Assembly (NCBI GenBank): GCA_029259935.1
Contig: JAJDEH010000382.1
Span: 48,025 to 112,024 of the forward strand
Direction: 5' to 3'
Length of the DNA stretch: 64,000 bases
Source: Planctomycetota bacterium
Lineage (GTDB): Bacteria > Planctomycetota > Planctomycetia > Pirellulales > Pirellulaceae
Shown here: one piece after another, positions 8,780 through 19,038 of the stretch
Numbering within the stretch: the first letter of the stretch is position 1
Layout of the letters: each line of letters opens with the position of its first letter
Made by a program: the position numbers and the translations under genes
Notes under the pieces: generated by a model
Database searches by the model: none
The model's input: the letters and a program-made list of their open reading frames with translations, nothing else
Told to the model about the DNA's origin: nothing

Positions 8780-9970
8780 TCATGCCGCCCGATCCGCCAC
8801 GTTACTCAAGCTGCTCAAGGCTTGCGAAACGTGGCGCAGGATGTAATCAATATCTTCACTGACAAGGTGCGGCCCCACCGGCAAGGCGATCGATTCGTCG
8901 CTGATTTGCGTGGCGACCGGGTAGCGCTCGCCGTCGTATCCATATTTGTCTTGGTAATAGGCCATTCGCGGAACCGGTTGAGGGTAGTAAACGCTGGTCC
9001 CCACACCGGCCTCCTTGAGCCGATGGATGGCCTCGTTTCGGTGAGCGGCAAGCGGCCCTTCCAGCACCAGACTCAACGAGTAGTGGCTGTTTTGTGTTCT
9101 CTCCGACGTCGCGTCCAGCACGCGGACATTCGGCAGTTGCGACAGTCCGGCTTTGAGCTTGCCAAAATTCTCGCGGCGCATGTCGAGGATCTGGCCGATG
9201 CGCGACAACTGCGAGCATCCCAGTGCCGCCTGCATTTCGCTCATGCGATAATTCAGTCCCAACGTGGGAACGTCGTACATGCCGGGAACGGTCCGCTGGT
9301 CGTGTCGCCGATCAACGCCAAAAGCCCGCAGCCTTTCGACCGCCGCAGCGACGTCGGCGTGCCGCGTGGCGAACATGCCTCCTTCGCCGGCCGTCATATG
9401 TTTCACCGGGTAGAACGAAAAGCAGGCCGCGTCGCCAAATAGTCCGACATGCCGCCCGTCGCAGCGGGCTCCCACGGCAAGCGCACAATCTTCGATGACT
9501 TTGAGATCATGGCGCTGCGCAACCTCCATGATCGCCGGCATGTCGCAGGGAATGCCTTGAAAGTGGACAACCGAAATCGCTTTTGTCTTGTCGCTGACCG
9601 CGGCGGCGATCGCTTCGGCGGTCAAGTTTCCGGTAAGCGGATCGCAGTCGACAAACACGGGCGTCGCCCCGACCCATTCGACCGCGTGAACCGTGGCGAT
9701 ATGCGTCATCGCGGGCACGGTCACTTCGTCGCCGGTTCCGATTCCAAAGTGCAAGTACGCCAGATGCAGCGCCGCCATCCCTGAAGAAACCGTGACACAG
9801 TGCGCGTCCGCACCCATGAACGTGGCAAAGTCCGACTCGAATTGCTTACATCGAGGACCATGCGTCAGCAGATGGCCTGCCAGCACGTCGGCCACCGCCT
9901 GGCGGTCGTCGTCGGTAATCCACGGTCTTCCAAAGGGTATGCTGCGTGTGGTAGTGCTGGCGTCACTCAT
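8780..9970 (-). CDS. DegT/DnrJ/EryC1/StrS family PLP sugar aminotransferase
   Basis: 396 residues from ATG 9970. The fold-type I PLP pattern is clear: SSGMAALHLAY binds phosphate, VIEDCALAVGA carries Asp161 that pairs with the pyridine nitrogen, and FYPVKHMTAGEGG holds the Schiff-base Lys190. Members aminate keto sugars bound to nucleotides, usually with glutamate as donor. A longer start at 10024 would overlap the preceding gene by 13 bp and add 18 residues unlike the family N-terminus, so the shorter form is preferred, though no strong ribosome-binding site precedes either. It follows the SpsF-like gene directly, so amination is probably an early step in the pathway. Confidence 0.92.
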   Translation of the reverse strand: MSDASTTTRSIPFGRPWITDDDRQAVADVLAGHLLTHGPRCKQFESDFATFMGADAHCVTVSSGMAALHLAYLHFGIGTGDEVTVPAMTHIATVHAVEWVGATPVFVDCDPLTGNLTAEAIAAAVSDKTKAISVVHFQGIPCDMPAIMEVAQRHDLKVIEDCALAVGARCDGRHVGLFGDAACFSFYPVKHMTAGEGGMFATRHADVAAAVERLRAFGVDRRHDQRTVPGMYDVPTLGLNYRMSEMQAALGCSQLSRIGQILDMRRENFGKLKAGLSQLPNVRVLDATSERTQNSHYSLSLVLEGPLAAHRNEAIHRLKEAGVGTSVYYPQPVPRMAYYQDKYGYDGERYPVATQISDESIALPVGPHLVSEDIDYILRHVSQALSSLSNVADRAA

Positions 9971-10011
9971 GAAATTGATGTCGTTTGCGGAGCGGTGGTT
10001 TTGGATTTGAA

Positions 10012-10719
10012 TTAGGCCGCCCATCGACGGGGCTTGGCGTCGACGGCGTGGTATAGCTGGACTAGGTCGTTCAGTGAATATTCCCAGTGTGGGCGATCCT
10101 GCTCGGTAAGAATGGTTGTGACGCGCGCTAAGTCGTCGGAAGTATCGACTGCCATCTTCAGGTCGCTGTAGTCCAATTCACTTTGCAAGTTGACAATCGC
10201 GAATTCGCTCGCGTGGCGATAAAAGTAAGGGGTCACGTGTTCTCGATCGGCGTCGGTCTGCATGCGCGATTCCGCTTGCATGAAGGCACCGCCACTGATG
10301 ACCTCGACCGATTGGCCGCGCGGATAGGTGCGTGGGTGAACATTGGTAACCACGTCGCAAGGCTGCTCGGCAAAGCAACGCACGGCTTGATCGACGATCG
10401 CCGTGTCGATCAAAGGGCTATCGCCGCTGACGCGTACAAATCCATCCCACTGATGATGATTCAGAACATCCGCGAACCGACCCGCCACGTCCGACAACGA
10501 CCCGCGCAGATAGGAAACGCTCGACTGACGGCAATACTCTTCGATCGGATCGTCGGTCGGATCACTCGACGTTGCCACCACGACGCTCTGCAAGCCGTCG
10601 CAGCGCATCAGTCTTTCGAGTACATATTCAAGGAGCGGTTTGCCCCCGATGTGCCGCAGAACCTTGGTCGGCAGCCGCGTCGAACTCATCCGCGCTTGTA
10701 CGATTCCGCCGATTTGCAT
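10012..10719 (-). CDS. spsF: SpsF-like nucleotidyltransferase (acylneuraminate cytidylyltransferase-like)
   Basis: 235 residues. It opens with IVQARMSSTRLPTKVL, the nucleotide-binding signature of the COG1861/SpsF group, which is related to CMP-sugar synthetases (KdsB, NeuA). RVSGDSPLID supplies the conserved acidic metal-binding strand. The expected reaction is activation of a sugar or sugar-like acid with CTP, or a similar nucleotidyl transfer. It is the first gene of the minus-strand glycan operon; the promoter should lie in the 384-bp divergent gap upstream. SpsF proteins often sit in flagellar or spore-coat glycosylation clusters beside NeuB-like synthases; a neuB gene is not visible and may lie beyond the left edge. 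Confidence 0.85.
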   Translation of the reverse strand: MQIGGIVQARMSSTRLPTKVLRHIGGKPLLEYVLERLMRCDGLQSVVVATSSDPTDDPIEEYCRQSSVSYLRGSLSDVAGRFADVLNHHQWDGFVRVSGDSPLIDTAIVDQAVRCFAEQPCDVVTNVHPRTYPRGQSVEVISGGAFMQAESRMQTDADREHVTPYFYRHASEFAIVNLQSELDYSDLKMAVDTSDDLARVTTILTEQDRPHWEYSLNDLVQLYHAVDAKPRRWAA

Positions 10720-11103
10720 GACACTCCCTTGTCAATCTCGGGCCGATGAAGGAAACATCAGGCCGCGGGCAATCCGTGCCCGTCGTGAGTCTATTGAGGT
10801 TGGCTCCCAAGCTTGTAGAAACCGCGGGGCGAAATGATGACACTTGCCAGCGTCGCCTGTCAACGCCACTTCCTGCGCCAGCAAGCTAGCGAGCCCATGT
10901 GTACAATGCCTCCCTGGGTGTGCGAGACGGTCATTCTGTTCTGTTGAACGGCCTCGGAGGGCCATCGTACAACGGACCGGCGACAGTCTGGCGAACGTGG
11001 ATTGGGGCCCAAACTGCTGCCCCGCGCTTGCCAATTGACGGCCGCCAGCGAGAATAATCATGCTTGGCGACCGCGTTTTTCTTTGTGGGTCTTGGTGTGA
11101 GTC
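10720..11103. other. divergent intergenic region between glycan operon and STAND gene
   Basis: This 384-bp gap lies between the start of the minus-strand glycan operon and the start of the giant plus-strand gene, so it should hold both promoters. A long open frame on the minus strand (10732-11784) overlaps it but reads as an antisense shadow. A weak candidate plus-strand promoter is TTGCCA at about 11029 with AATAAT-like bases near 11053. No convincing hairpin terminator, repeat or RNA gene was seen. Confidence 0.4.
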
Positions 11104-14100
11104 ATGAGTTCCAAAGTATTCATCAGCAGTACTGGTTTCGACTTGGCGGAGTACCGGGAGGCCGCCATTCGAGTTTGCAATCGGATGGAGGTTGTCCCCA
11201 TCGCCATGGAGCACTTTCCCGCCATGGCCGCGGGGGCCAACGAGGGCAGCAAGAAAAAGCTGGACGGCGCGGACCTCTATCTGGGCGTATTTGCCCATCG
11301 ATACGGATATATCGAAGAAAGCCACCAGAACAGCGTTACGGAGAACGAATTCGACTACGCCGAGCAGATCGGCCTGCAACAACTCTGTTTTCTCGTCGAT
11401 CCGGAATCGACGTGGGACGGCGGCAAATATCAACCGGAATACCAAGAGCGGCTGGACCGTTTTAAGCAGCGCGTCCGGCAGACCAAGATCTGCAACTTTT
11501 TCGCATCCGTCGCTGATTTTGAAGCGAAGCTGACGCATTCGCTGCATGAATGGCTCAAGGAACATCCGCCCACGGCCGCCGTGCCAGATATCTTCGACGT
11601 TCCCTACGATGTGCGAACCTACTTTACCGGCCGTCGGAAAGTATTGGATGATTTGCGCTCGAATCTTGCTTCGGGCGGGAAAGCGGTCCTGGCGCAGACG
11701 CAAGCCATCGCCGGTTTCGGCGGTGTTGGCAAGACCGAAACCGCCCTGGCGTATGCGCATCAGCATCGGGACCAATACGACCAAGTCTTTTGGGTCACCG
11801 CCGCATCCGCCGAAGAGTTGCGTGCCGGTTACGTGCGGATCGCCGGCAAGCTGGGACTATCCATCGAATCGGCCGTCCAGCAGCAACAAACTGGGGGCGC
11901 GGCCCCCGCCTGGCGACAGCTCAACATCACCATCGACGACGCCAAACAGCAAGAGGAAATTGTCCAAGCAACGATGCAGTGGCTCGAGACGAACGACCGC
12001 TGGCTGTTGATTTTTGATAACGCCGACGAGCCCGAGCTATTGGTGGACTATCGTCCCCGAAATCCGAACGGACATGTACTGCTGACATCTCGCGCATCGG
12101 CGTTCAATTGCCTGGACATCGATACACCGATTCATCTGGACGAATTATCGCGGGAAGAGGCAATTGAGTGTCTGCTGCGCTGTAGCAAACGCGAGATGAA
12201 TGGCGATGAGAGTACTCGGCACGTGGTCACCGAAATGGTGGACGAACTGGGATACCTGCCGGTGGCCATCGAACAAGCCGGCACTTACTTGCACAGCAAG
12301 CCAAATCTGTCCTTTTCAGAATATCTGGCCGGTTATCGGAAACAGCGTTTGCAGGTGTTGGAATTGGTCAAACAGAGTCATGGCGGCAAATCGCCTCGAT
12401 ATCCGCTCTCGGTTGCCACGACATGGACACAAAATCTAGAGGAGGTGTCGAAATCGTCACTGGCCGCAGCCAGCGTGCTGAGGGCGACTGCCTTCCTGGG
12501 TCCGGATGAGATTCCGCACGAGCTAATTTCCGACGGTGCCGCTCAACTTGGCGACTCGATCAGCATGGCGGTGAACGACGCGCCCTTTCCCTCCTTGGCG
12601 GTTCAAGAACTCCTCGATCCGCTGGCCCGCTTTTCCTTCATCCGCTTGAACGACGACACGCAGGCACCGGCGTTCAGTGTCCACCGATTGCTCCAAGAAG
12701 TGGTTCGCAGCCTGATGGACGAAGAAGAACGCGCAACATGGTCTGGGCGGGCCATTCGGGCGCTCAGCACCACGATGCCGGAAGTCCGCTTCGAAAACTG
12801 GCAACTCTGCGAACGGCTGATGCCGCATATACGCACCGTTACCAAATATGGGATCGTCGCCGCGGACCAGCCCGCCGAGGGTGATGTGGCGCTGTGGCGG
12901 GCCTCGGGGCAACTGCTGCAACGGGCGGGCGAGTTTTTGCGTGAACGAGGACAGCTCGCCGAAGCCGCCACGATGATCGACCAAGCGATCGCCATTCTGC
13001 GCGGCGTGGACGGTGAGGAGGATCCGGCGTTGGCCGAAACGCTTTATGTAAAGGGAGTCTTGCTGCGCGACCAGGCTCAATACGCCGAGGCCGAAAACGT
13101 GTTGCAACACGTTCTGCGAATTCGCCAAACGGCCGCGGTGCCAGATCAGTCAAAAATCGCGGAGTGCCTGAATGATTTGGGCTTCTTGTACTTCGAACAA
13201 GATCGATTCGGCGAAGCGGAAAACTACTATCAGCAGTCGCTGGAAATCTATGAAGCCCAGACTAGTAAAACCGGGAGCAGCCCGGTAGAGATCTCCGACC
13301 CCATCAACAATCTCGCCTGGCTGTGTCAAACAGGCCACGGTGACTTCCAACGGGCCGAAGAGTACTACCAGCGCGCCTTGGCGGTCCGCCGCGCGGCGCT
13401 CGACCCTAAACACCCCGACGTGGCCGAGAGTCTCAACAACCTGGCCGTGCTGTACGAGGATCGTGGTTGGCACGACAAGATCGAGCCGCTGTTGTTGGAA
13501 GCTCAGGAAATCTGGGAGCACGTGCTGCCGGAAAACCACCCCAGCCTGTCGACGATTTTTCACAATCTGGCGAATCACCATTCTACTCAAGCCCAATACG
13601 ATGAATCCGAGCGGCTGTACAAGAAATCGCTTGAAATTTCTCGAACTTCGCTAGGCGCGAATCACCCAACCGTGGCCGCGACGTTGGATGCCCTGGGCTG
13701 GCTCTATCACTCGTTATCCCGCTTTCCCGAAGCTCGCGAGATATTCGAGCAAGCGCTAGCCATTCGGCGCAGGCTGGGAACCGCAACCACCGCCGTGGCC
13801 CATAGCCTGGATAGCTTGGGCTGGTGCCACCATGGTGAAGGAGAATTTGGCGAGGCCAAGGCTTGCTTTCGAGAAGCTTATGAAATCCGCAAGCAACTGC
13901 TGCCCGCGGACCATGCCGATGTGGCCAGCAGCCTCAGCAATCTGGCGTCAATTAGCCTGAGCGCGGGCGACGACCAGGAGGCCGAGTCGTTGTATCGACA
14001 GGCCTTGTCCATCCGCCAGCAGAAGTTGGGCGACAATCATCTCGACGTGGCGTCCAGTCTCGAGAGCCTCGCCGTGGTTTGTCGCGACCAGGAGAACTAC

Positions 14101-17100
14101 GAAGAGGCGGAACACCTCTACTTGCGTTCGTACGACATCCGTAAGGAGGCACGCCCCGAGGGACATCCGGATCTGGCGTTGAGCTTGCATCACCTCAGCG
14201 CGCTATACGCCGCCATGGGGCGCAAGGACGAGTCCAAGGAGTGCTTGGAAAAGGCGGCCGAAATTCGCCAGCGGTCACTGCCCGCGGACCATGTTGATCT
14301 CTCCAGAATTGAATTGCAGTTTGGCGAAACCGAACATCGCGAAGGCAATTATGCGGAAGCCGAGCTGCGTTATCGGCAGGCCCTCGTGGGCCAGATCGCC
14401 TCGCTTGGCGAAGAAAACCCCGAGGTGGCCACCACAAAGTATGAACTCGGTGTCGCCTGCGCCGCACAAGGCAAATACGACCAGGCCGAGCCGCTGCTAC
14501 GTGAAGCGCTTGCCGTTCGCGAGCAGTGCTTTGGCGACGACCAACCGATAGTCGCACTGGTCTCGCAGAGCCTGGCTTCCGTTTGCGCGGCCACGCGACG
14601 GTTTGAGGAAGCCGGCCAGTTGTACGAGCGAACGCTCGAAATTCGCCAGGCAAAGCTGGGTGAACATCCGCTGACCGCCGAAACGTGGAATGCGCAAGGC
14701 GAAATGTATCACAATCAGCGGCAACACGACAAAGCAAAAAACTTTTACGAGCACGCGCTCGAGATTCTTGAGAAGATCAAAGGCCCCGAGGATTTGGCGC
14801 TGGCCACGCCGCTCAACAATCTGGGCATCTTGTACGGCGGGCTGAACGACCAACCGCGAATGGAAGAACTTGTCCAACGCGCACTGGCGATTCGAGAGGC
14901 TCAAATTGGCCCCGACAGCCCCGCCGCCGCAAACAGCCTGATGAGCCTGGGCCAGCTTCGCGCCGCCCAAGGAACGCATGACGAAGCAGAACGGTTTTAC
15001 GCCCGGGCTCTCGAGATTCGGGAAGAGAAATTTGGTTCCGAAGACGTTCGCGTCGCCGCCTGTTTGCAACATCTGGGCGAGAGCCGCAATGCCACGAAAC
15101 AAACAGAACAGGCCGTGGCATACCTTGAGCGGGCCTTGGACGTGTATCAGAAGAAGTTGGATCGCGACAACCCGAATGTCGCCCGCACATTCCATCATCT
15201 TGGAATGGCCCTGCACGCCCAGTCCCGTCCCCAGGAAGCGGAAACTCAGTTCCGCCGTGCATTGGAAATTCGCCAGTCACTGTTCGGTCCCGATCACGCC
15301 GAGGTGGCCCACTCGCTACACAATTTAGGCGTTCTGCTACATCTGCAAGGCAGGCTCGATGAAGCGCGGGATTGCTACCGCCAAGCCGTCGCGATCCGCG
15401 AGCAACATCCAGAATTCAAACCGCTTGAACTAGCAAAATCGCTGTTCAGCTTTGCCGAACTGTGCCGGTTGCAAACCAAATATGCCGAAGCCGAACCGCT
15501 GTACCAGCGGGCTCTGCAGTTGCGGGAAGAGTCGCTGGATGAGAAACATTTAGAAGTGGCCGCCACCTTGGCGGCCAGCGGCGAGACGTATCGACTGCAA
15601 GGAAAGCTGGATCAGGCGGAACCCTGTCTTGAGCGGGTGCTGGCGATCTATCAAAGCCAGCACGGCCAACAGTCACCGGCAGTGATTCGCGCTACCGTCA
15701 ATCTGGCGGAACTCTATCGCTCTCGGAAAAAGTACTCGCAAGCCGAAGACCTGCACCGCGCTGCGTTGAATCTGCGCGAACAGTCACTCGATAAAAACCA
15801 CACCGATGTGGCCAGCAGTTGCAACTATGTGGGGATGTGTTGTTACCTGCGCGAGAATCTGGAAGGAGCCGAGCAGATGTACAAACGGGCGTTATCGATT
15901 TGGGAGCCAGCCGCGGCACATCAACGCATCGCCAATTGCCAAACCAATCTGGCGATACTCTACCAAGCACGCGACGATTTGGATTTGGCTCAACAATACT
16001 ACGAGCTGGCGCTGCACGCGCGCGAGCAACAACCGGATGTCAAGCCGCTCGATCTCGTTCCGAGTCTCAACAGCTTGGTTACATTCCATAAATCGCGGAA
16101 TCACCACGAACTTGCCACGCAAACTCTACAGCGAGTACTCGCCATTCAGCGTGACGTGCACGGAGATTCGCATCCCGATACAGCCACGGCGCTGGTCAAT
16201 CTCGCCTCGCAGTATACCGAACAGGAAGACTCCGACGCCGCCGAGCGGTATTACCTCGAGGCGCTCGACATTCGGCGCGGCGCGCTTGGAGAAGAAGATA
16301 TCGCCGTGTCGGATTGCCTGGTGGCCCTCGGGGAAATTAACCGAGATCGCGAGGACTTCAATAAAGCCGAGGACTTTTATGGACAGGCCCTGGCAATACG
16401 AAGCCAACAATTGGGCGAAGACGACACGCGGACCGCGCTCATTTTCAATCACATGAGCTTGCTGTACGAATCGTGGCAGCGGTTTGACGTCGCCGAAGAG
16501 ATGGCGGGCAAAGCGATCGAAGGCTACGAGAAAGCCTATGGGCCGATCAATCGCGACGTTGCCATCTGTATTGAAGTTCTGGCCGGAATGATTCAGGCGC
16601 AAGGCCGGTACGAAGCGGCGCGGTCAACCTATCAGCGAATCCTGTCGATTCGCGAAAGGCTGTTTGAAGAGCACGATCCGGCGATCGTTTCCACCTTGAA
16701 TTCGCTCGCCGAGTTGGCTCGCAAAGTGAATGACCACGACGAGGCGCGGGCCTTGTACGAAAGGGCCCTGAGATCGCGAGAGCAGACGCTGCCGGCGGAC
16801 CACTCGACCGTTGCCGTGGCGCAGCACAACCTGGCGCGTGTGCTTGACGAGCAAGGCGAATATGCCGCGGCCGAACCGCTCTACCGTCGCGCGCTGTCGA
16901 CCTTCGAGGCCGAGCAAGGAGCGTCGGGAATCGATGTGTTGATCATTGTCGACGACTTGGCTCTTTTGTGCCGCGAACGGAGACAGTTTGACGAAGCCGA
17001 GTCGCTGTACCAACGGGCGGTGGCCTCGCGCGGCCCAACCGAGCCGTTAGGGCTCATTGCTCGCCGCAATCTTGCGCGGCTCTACGAAGATCAGGAAGAC

Positions 17101-18984
17101 TTCGAGCGGGCCGAAGAACTGCTTCAACAGGTACTCGACTCGCACGAACAGGCGTTGCCCGAGTCGCGGCCGTCGGTCGACAGCAGTCTCATCGATCTTG
17201 CCAACCTTCACGAAAAGCAGGGCCGCTCGGATCTGGCCGAAGCATGTTATTTGCGTGTCCTCGAGCTGCGGGAGGCGGCGCTGGGAAAACAGCATTCGCT
17301 GGTCGGCGACTGGTGGCACGAACTGACGGAATTCTACCTCGAATTGAAGAACATCGAACGGGCTGAAGCTGCGTGCCGAAGCGCGCTGGCAATCCGTCGA
17401 CTCTCCCCGGCTGACGATAATCCACGCTTGGGCCGGAGCCTCAATCGGCTGGGGCTGATCTGTTTAAATCAGCAGCGGTTCGAGGAAGCCGAGGCTCTGT
17501 TCATGGAAGCAATCGACGTTTACCGGCAAGCGCGCGGAGAGCTTGATGAAGATGTCGCCACATGCGTCATCAATCTGGCGGATCTGTATCGCCAACAGAA
17601 ACTACACGCTCAGGCCGAGCCGTTGTATCTTCAAGCACTCGATATTCGCGAGAAAATCCATGGCTGCGAACACGTCAAGACGGCGGATATACATAACTCC
17701 TTGGGGCTGGTCCTGCAGGAACAAAACCAGCTCGACGATGCCGAGCCGATGTTTCTTCGCGCCCTGGCCATCCGAGAAAAGCTGCTCGACACGAATCATC
17801 CCAGTGTGGAAGTCAGCTTGTACAATTTGGCGCAACTCTATTTGGCCATGAAAAAGGATCGCTTGGCCGAAGGTCTGTACGAACGCCTGGTCGACGTTCA
17901 ACGCCAGATCTTCGGGCCCGAGCATCCCGATTATGTAAGCAGCTTGCTGACGCTGAGTGATCTCTACGTCGACCAAGGGAAGTTGAATGACGCGGAAGAG
18001 CTACGAAGGGAAGTACTCGAAATTCGCCAGAGAACACTCGACGCCAACGATCCTCGCATTGGGTTTTCGCTGAACGGACTGGCGCTGGTCAAACGATTCC
18101 AAGGAAAGATTCGCGAGGCCGAGGAATTGTTCGAGCGCGCGATCGCCGCCTACCAGTCGACGGAAGGACAAGTGAGCAGCGTGGCTGCCTGCCAATCTAA
18201 TTTGGCCGATCTCTATCGTGGCGACGAGCGCTATGCCGAGTCCATCGAGCTTTACCAGCAGGCGCTGCAAACGACAAGTGCGGAACAGGGAGAGGCGAGT
18301 CCGCAGGTGGCTGTATTGTATAACGCTCTGGGAGTCGTCTTTCGCGCCGCTGGCCAATACGCCCAGTCCGAATCAGCGCACCAACAAGCGCTGGCGATCC
18401 GCCTGCGGGCAAATCCGCTGGTGCCGTTTGACGTCGGCTTGAGCTTGTTCAATTTGGGATACCTTTACGAAGAGGAGGGTCACGCGGACTTAGCCGAGGA
18501 CCACTATTTGCAGTCCCTGGACTCGCTCGAATCGGTGCTGGAACCAGATCACGAGCATGTGCTGTGGGTCGTGGACCATCTCGCCGCGTTCTATTTTGAA
18601 GAAGAACGGTACGACGAATCCGAGCCGCTGTTTCGCCGCCTCGCGGAAGCCTACGAACAATTGCACCCTGAAGGCCACGTTGATACGGCCCAGTTCATGA
18701 CGCGATTGGCGGGTGCCCTGGAATGCCAGCAACAGGCCGAAGAAGCCGAATCGTGGTATCGCCAAGCGGTCGCTGCCAGCCAGCAATTCCACGGCCGCAA
18801 CCATCAAAACGTGTCGGTCGCCAGCCGCAATCTTGCGCGCATCCTCGCGGCCAACGGCAAAAGACAAGAGGCCATCCACTGGTATGAGCAAGCCTTGGAG
18901 ATCGGTCAGATTGTCTTCGACGATGGCGACGAATTCTTGATCCAATGCCGTCAAGAACTCGACGAGCTATTGGAATCACCGTGA
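11104..18984 (+). CDS. giant STAND NTPase: DUF4062 + NB-ARC-like NTPase + 48 TPR repeats
   Basis: 2626 residues. Residues 1 to about 120 (SKVFISSTGFDLAEYREA, FAHRYG) match DUF4062, a TIR-like fold domain often fused to NTPases. Next is an NB-ARC/STAND module: Walker A GFGGVGKT at 204-211, Walker B LLIFDNAD at 301-308, LTSR at about 327-330, GYLPVAIEQ at 383, and a VHRL motif at about 526 in the place of the NLR MHD motif. From about residue 592 to the end I count 48 TPR units of about 42 residues, of the kinesin-light-chain type (LGxLY...A..LY..AL.IRE). This is the layout of bacterial NLR-like sensors, where the repeats recognise a ligand and the N-terminal domain acts. No effector nuclease or protease domain is obvious apart from DUF4062. 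The repeats are divergent, so the array is old. A role in defence or stress signalling is inferred. Confidence 0.93.
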   Translation: MSSKVFISSTGFDLAEYREAAIRVCNRMEVVPIAMEHFPAMAAGANEGSKKKLDGADLYLGVFAHRYGYIEESHQNSVTENEFDYAEQIGLQQLCFLVDPESTWDGGKYQPEYQERLDRFKQRVRQTKICNFFASVADFEAKLTHSLHEWLKEHPPTAAVPDIFDVPYDVRTYFTGRRKVLDDLRSNLASGGKAVLAQTQAIAGFGGVGKTETALAYAHQHRDQYDQVFWVTAASAEELRAGYVRIAGKLGLSIESAVQQQQTGGAAPAWRQLNITIDDAKQQEEIVQATMQWLETNDRWLLIFDNADEPELLVDYRPRNPNGHVLLTSRASAFNCLDIDTPIHLDELSREEAIECLLRCSKREMNGDESTRHVVTEMVDELGYLPVAIEQAGTYLHSKPNLSFSEYLAGYRKQRLQVLELVKQSHGGKSPRYPLSVATTWTQNLEEVSKSSLAAASVLRATAFLGPDEIPHELISDGAAQLGDSISMAVNDAPFPSLAVQELLDPLARFSFIRLNDDTQAPAFSVHRLLQEVVRSLMDEEERATWSGRAIRALSTTMPEVRFENWQLCERLMPHIRTVTKYGIVAADQPAEGDVALWRASGQLLQRAGEFLRERGQLAEAATMIDQAIAILRGVDGEEDPALAETLYVKGVLLRDQAQYAEAENVLQHVLRIRQTAAVPDQSKIAECLNDLGFLYFEQDRFGEAENYYQQSLEIYEAQTSKTGSSPVEISDPINNLAWLCQTGHGDFQRAEEYYQRALAVRRAALDPKHPDVAESLNNLAVLYEDRGWHDKIEPLLLEAQEIWEHVLPENHPSLSTIFHNLANHHSTQAQYDESERLYKKSLEISRTSLGANHPTVAATLDALGWLYHSLSRFPEAREIFEQALAIRRRLGTATTAVAHSLDSLGWCHHGEGEFGEAKACFREAYEIRKQLLPADHADVASSLSNLASISLSAGDDQEAESLYRQALSIRQQKLGDNHLDVASSLESLAVVCRDQENYEEAEHLYLRSYDIRKEARPEGHPDLALSLHHLSALYAAMGRKDESKECLEKAAEIRQRSLPADHVDLSRIELQFGETEHREGNYAEAELRYRQALVGQIASLGEENPEVATTKYELGVACAAQGKYDQAEPLLREALAVREQCFGDDQPIVALVSQSLASVCAATRRFEEAGQLYERTLEIRQAKLGEHPLTAETWNAQGEMYHNQRQHDKAKNFYEHALEILEKIKGPEDLALATPLNNLGILYGGLNDQPRMEELVQRALAIREAQIGPDSPAAANSLMSLGQLRAAQGTHDEAERFYARALEIREEKFGSEDVRVAACLQHLGESRNATKQTEQAVAYLERALDVYQKKLDRDNPNVARTFHHLGMALHAQSRPQEAETQFRRALEIRQSLFGPDHAEVAHSLHNLGVLLHLQGRLDEARDCYRQAVAIREQHPEFKPLELAKSLFSFAELCRLQTKYAEAEPLYQRALQLREESLDEKHLEVAATLAASGETYRLQGKLDQAEPCLERVLAIYQSQHGQQSPAVIRATVNLAELYRSRKKYSQAEDLHRAALNLREQSLDKNHTDVASSCNYVGMCCYLRENLEGAEQMYKRALSIWEPAAAHQRIANCQTNLAILYQARDDLDLAQQYYELALHAREQQPDVKPLDLVPSLNSLVTFHKSRNHHELATQTLQRVLAIQRDVHGDSHPDTATALVNLASQYTEQEDSDAAERYYLEALDIRRGALGEEDIAVSDCLVALGEINRDREDFNKAEDFYGQALAIRSQQLGEDDTRTALIFNHMSLLYESWQRFDVAEEMAGKAIEGYEKAYGPINRDVAICIEVLAGMIQAQGRYEAARSTYQRILSIRERLFEEHDPAIVSTLNSLAELARKVNDHDEARALYERALRSREQTLPADHSTVAVAQHNLARVLDEQGEYAAAEPLYRRALSTFEAEQGASGIDVLIIVDDLALLCRERRQFDEAESLYQRAVASRGPTEPLGLIARRNLARLYEDQEDFERAEELLQQVLDSHEQALPESRPSVDSSLIDLANLHEKQGRSDLAEACYLRVLELREAALGKQHSLVGDWWHELTEFYLELKNIERAEAACRSALAIRRLSPADDNPRLGRSLNRLGLICLNQQRFEEAEALFMEAIDVYRQARGELDEDVATCVINLADLYRQQKLHAQAEPLYLQALDIREKIHGCEHVKTADIHNSLGLVLQEQNQLDDAEPMFLRALAIREKLLDTNHPSVEVSLYNLAQLYLAMKKDRLAEGLYERLVDVQRQIFGPEHPDYVSSLLTLSDLYVDQGKLNDAEELRREVLEIRQRTLDANDPRIGFSLNGLALVKRFQGKIREAEELFERAIAAYQSTEGQVSSVAACQSNLADLYRGDERYAESIELYQQALQTTSAEQGEASPQVAVLYNALGVVFRAAGQYAQSESAHQQALAIRLRANPLVPFDVGLSLFNLGYLYEEEGHADLAEDHYLQSLDSLESVLEPDHEHVLWVVDHLAAFYFEEERYDESEPLFRRLAEAYEQLHPEGHVDTAQFMTRLAGALECQQQAEEAESWYRQAVAASQQFHGRNHQNVSVASRNLARILAANGKRQEAIHWYEQALEIGQIVFDDGDEFLIQCRQELDELLESP

Positions 18985-19038
18985 CTCCGGCTGCCACGCC
19001 AGCATTGCATCCGTAACTTCGACAACGAATCGACGACC

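Noticed and set aside
10732..11784. 350-codon open frame on the minus strand
   Set aside because: It runs antisense through the start of the STAND gene, has no protein-like composition and reads as the shadow of a GC-rich coding strand.
12523..13128. 201-codon minus-strand frame inside the STAND gene
   Set aside because: Antisense shadow; no start context and no recognisable protein pattern.
11104..18984. reading the TPR array as a recent tandem DNA repeat
   Set aside because: The 48 units match only at the protein consensus level; the DNA is too divergent for recent duplication.
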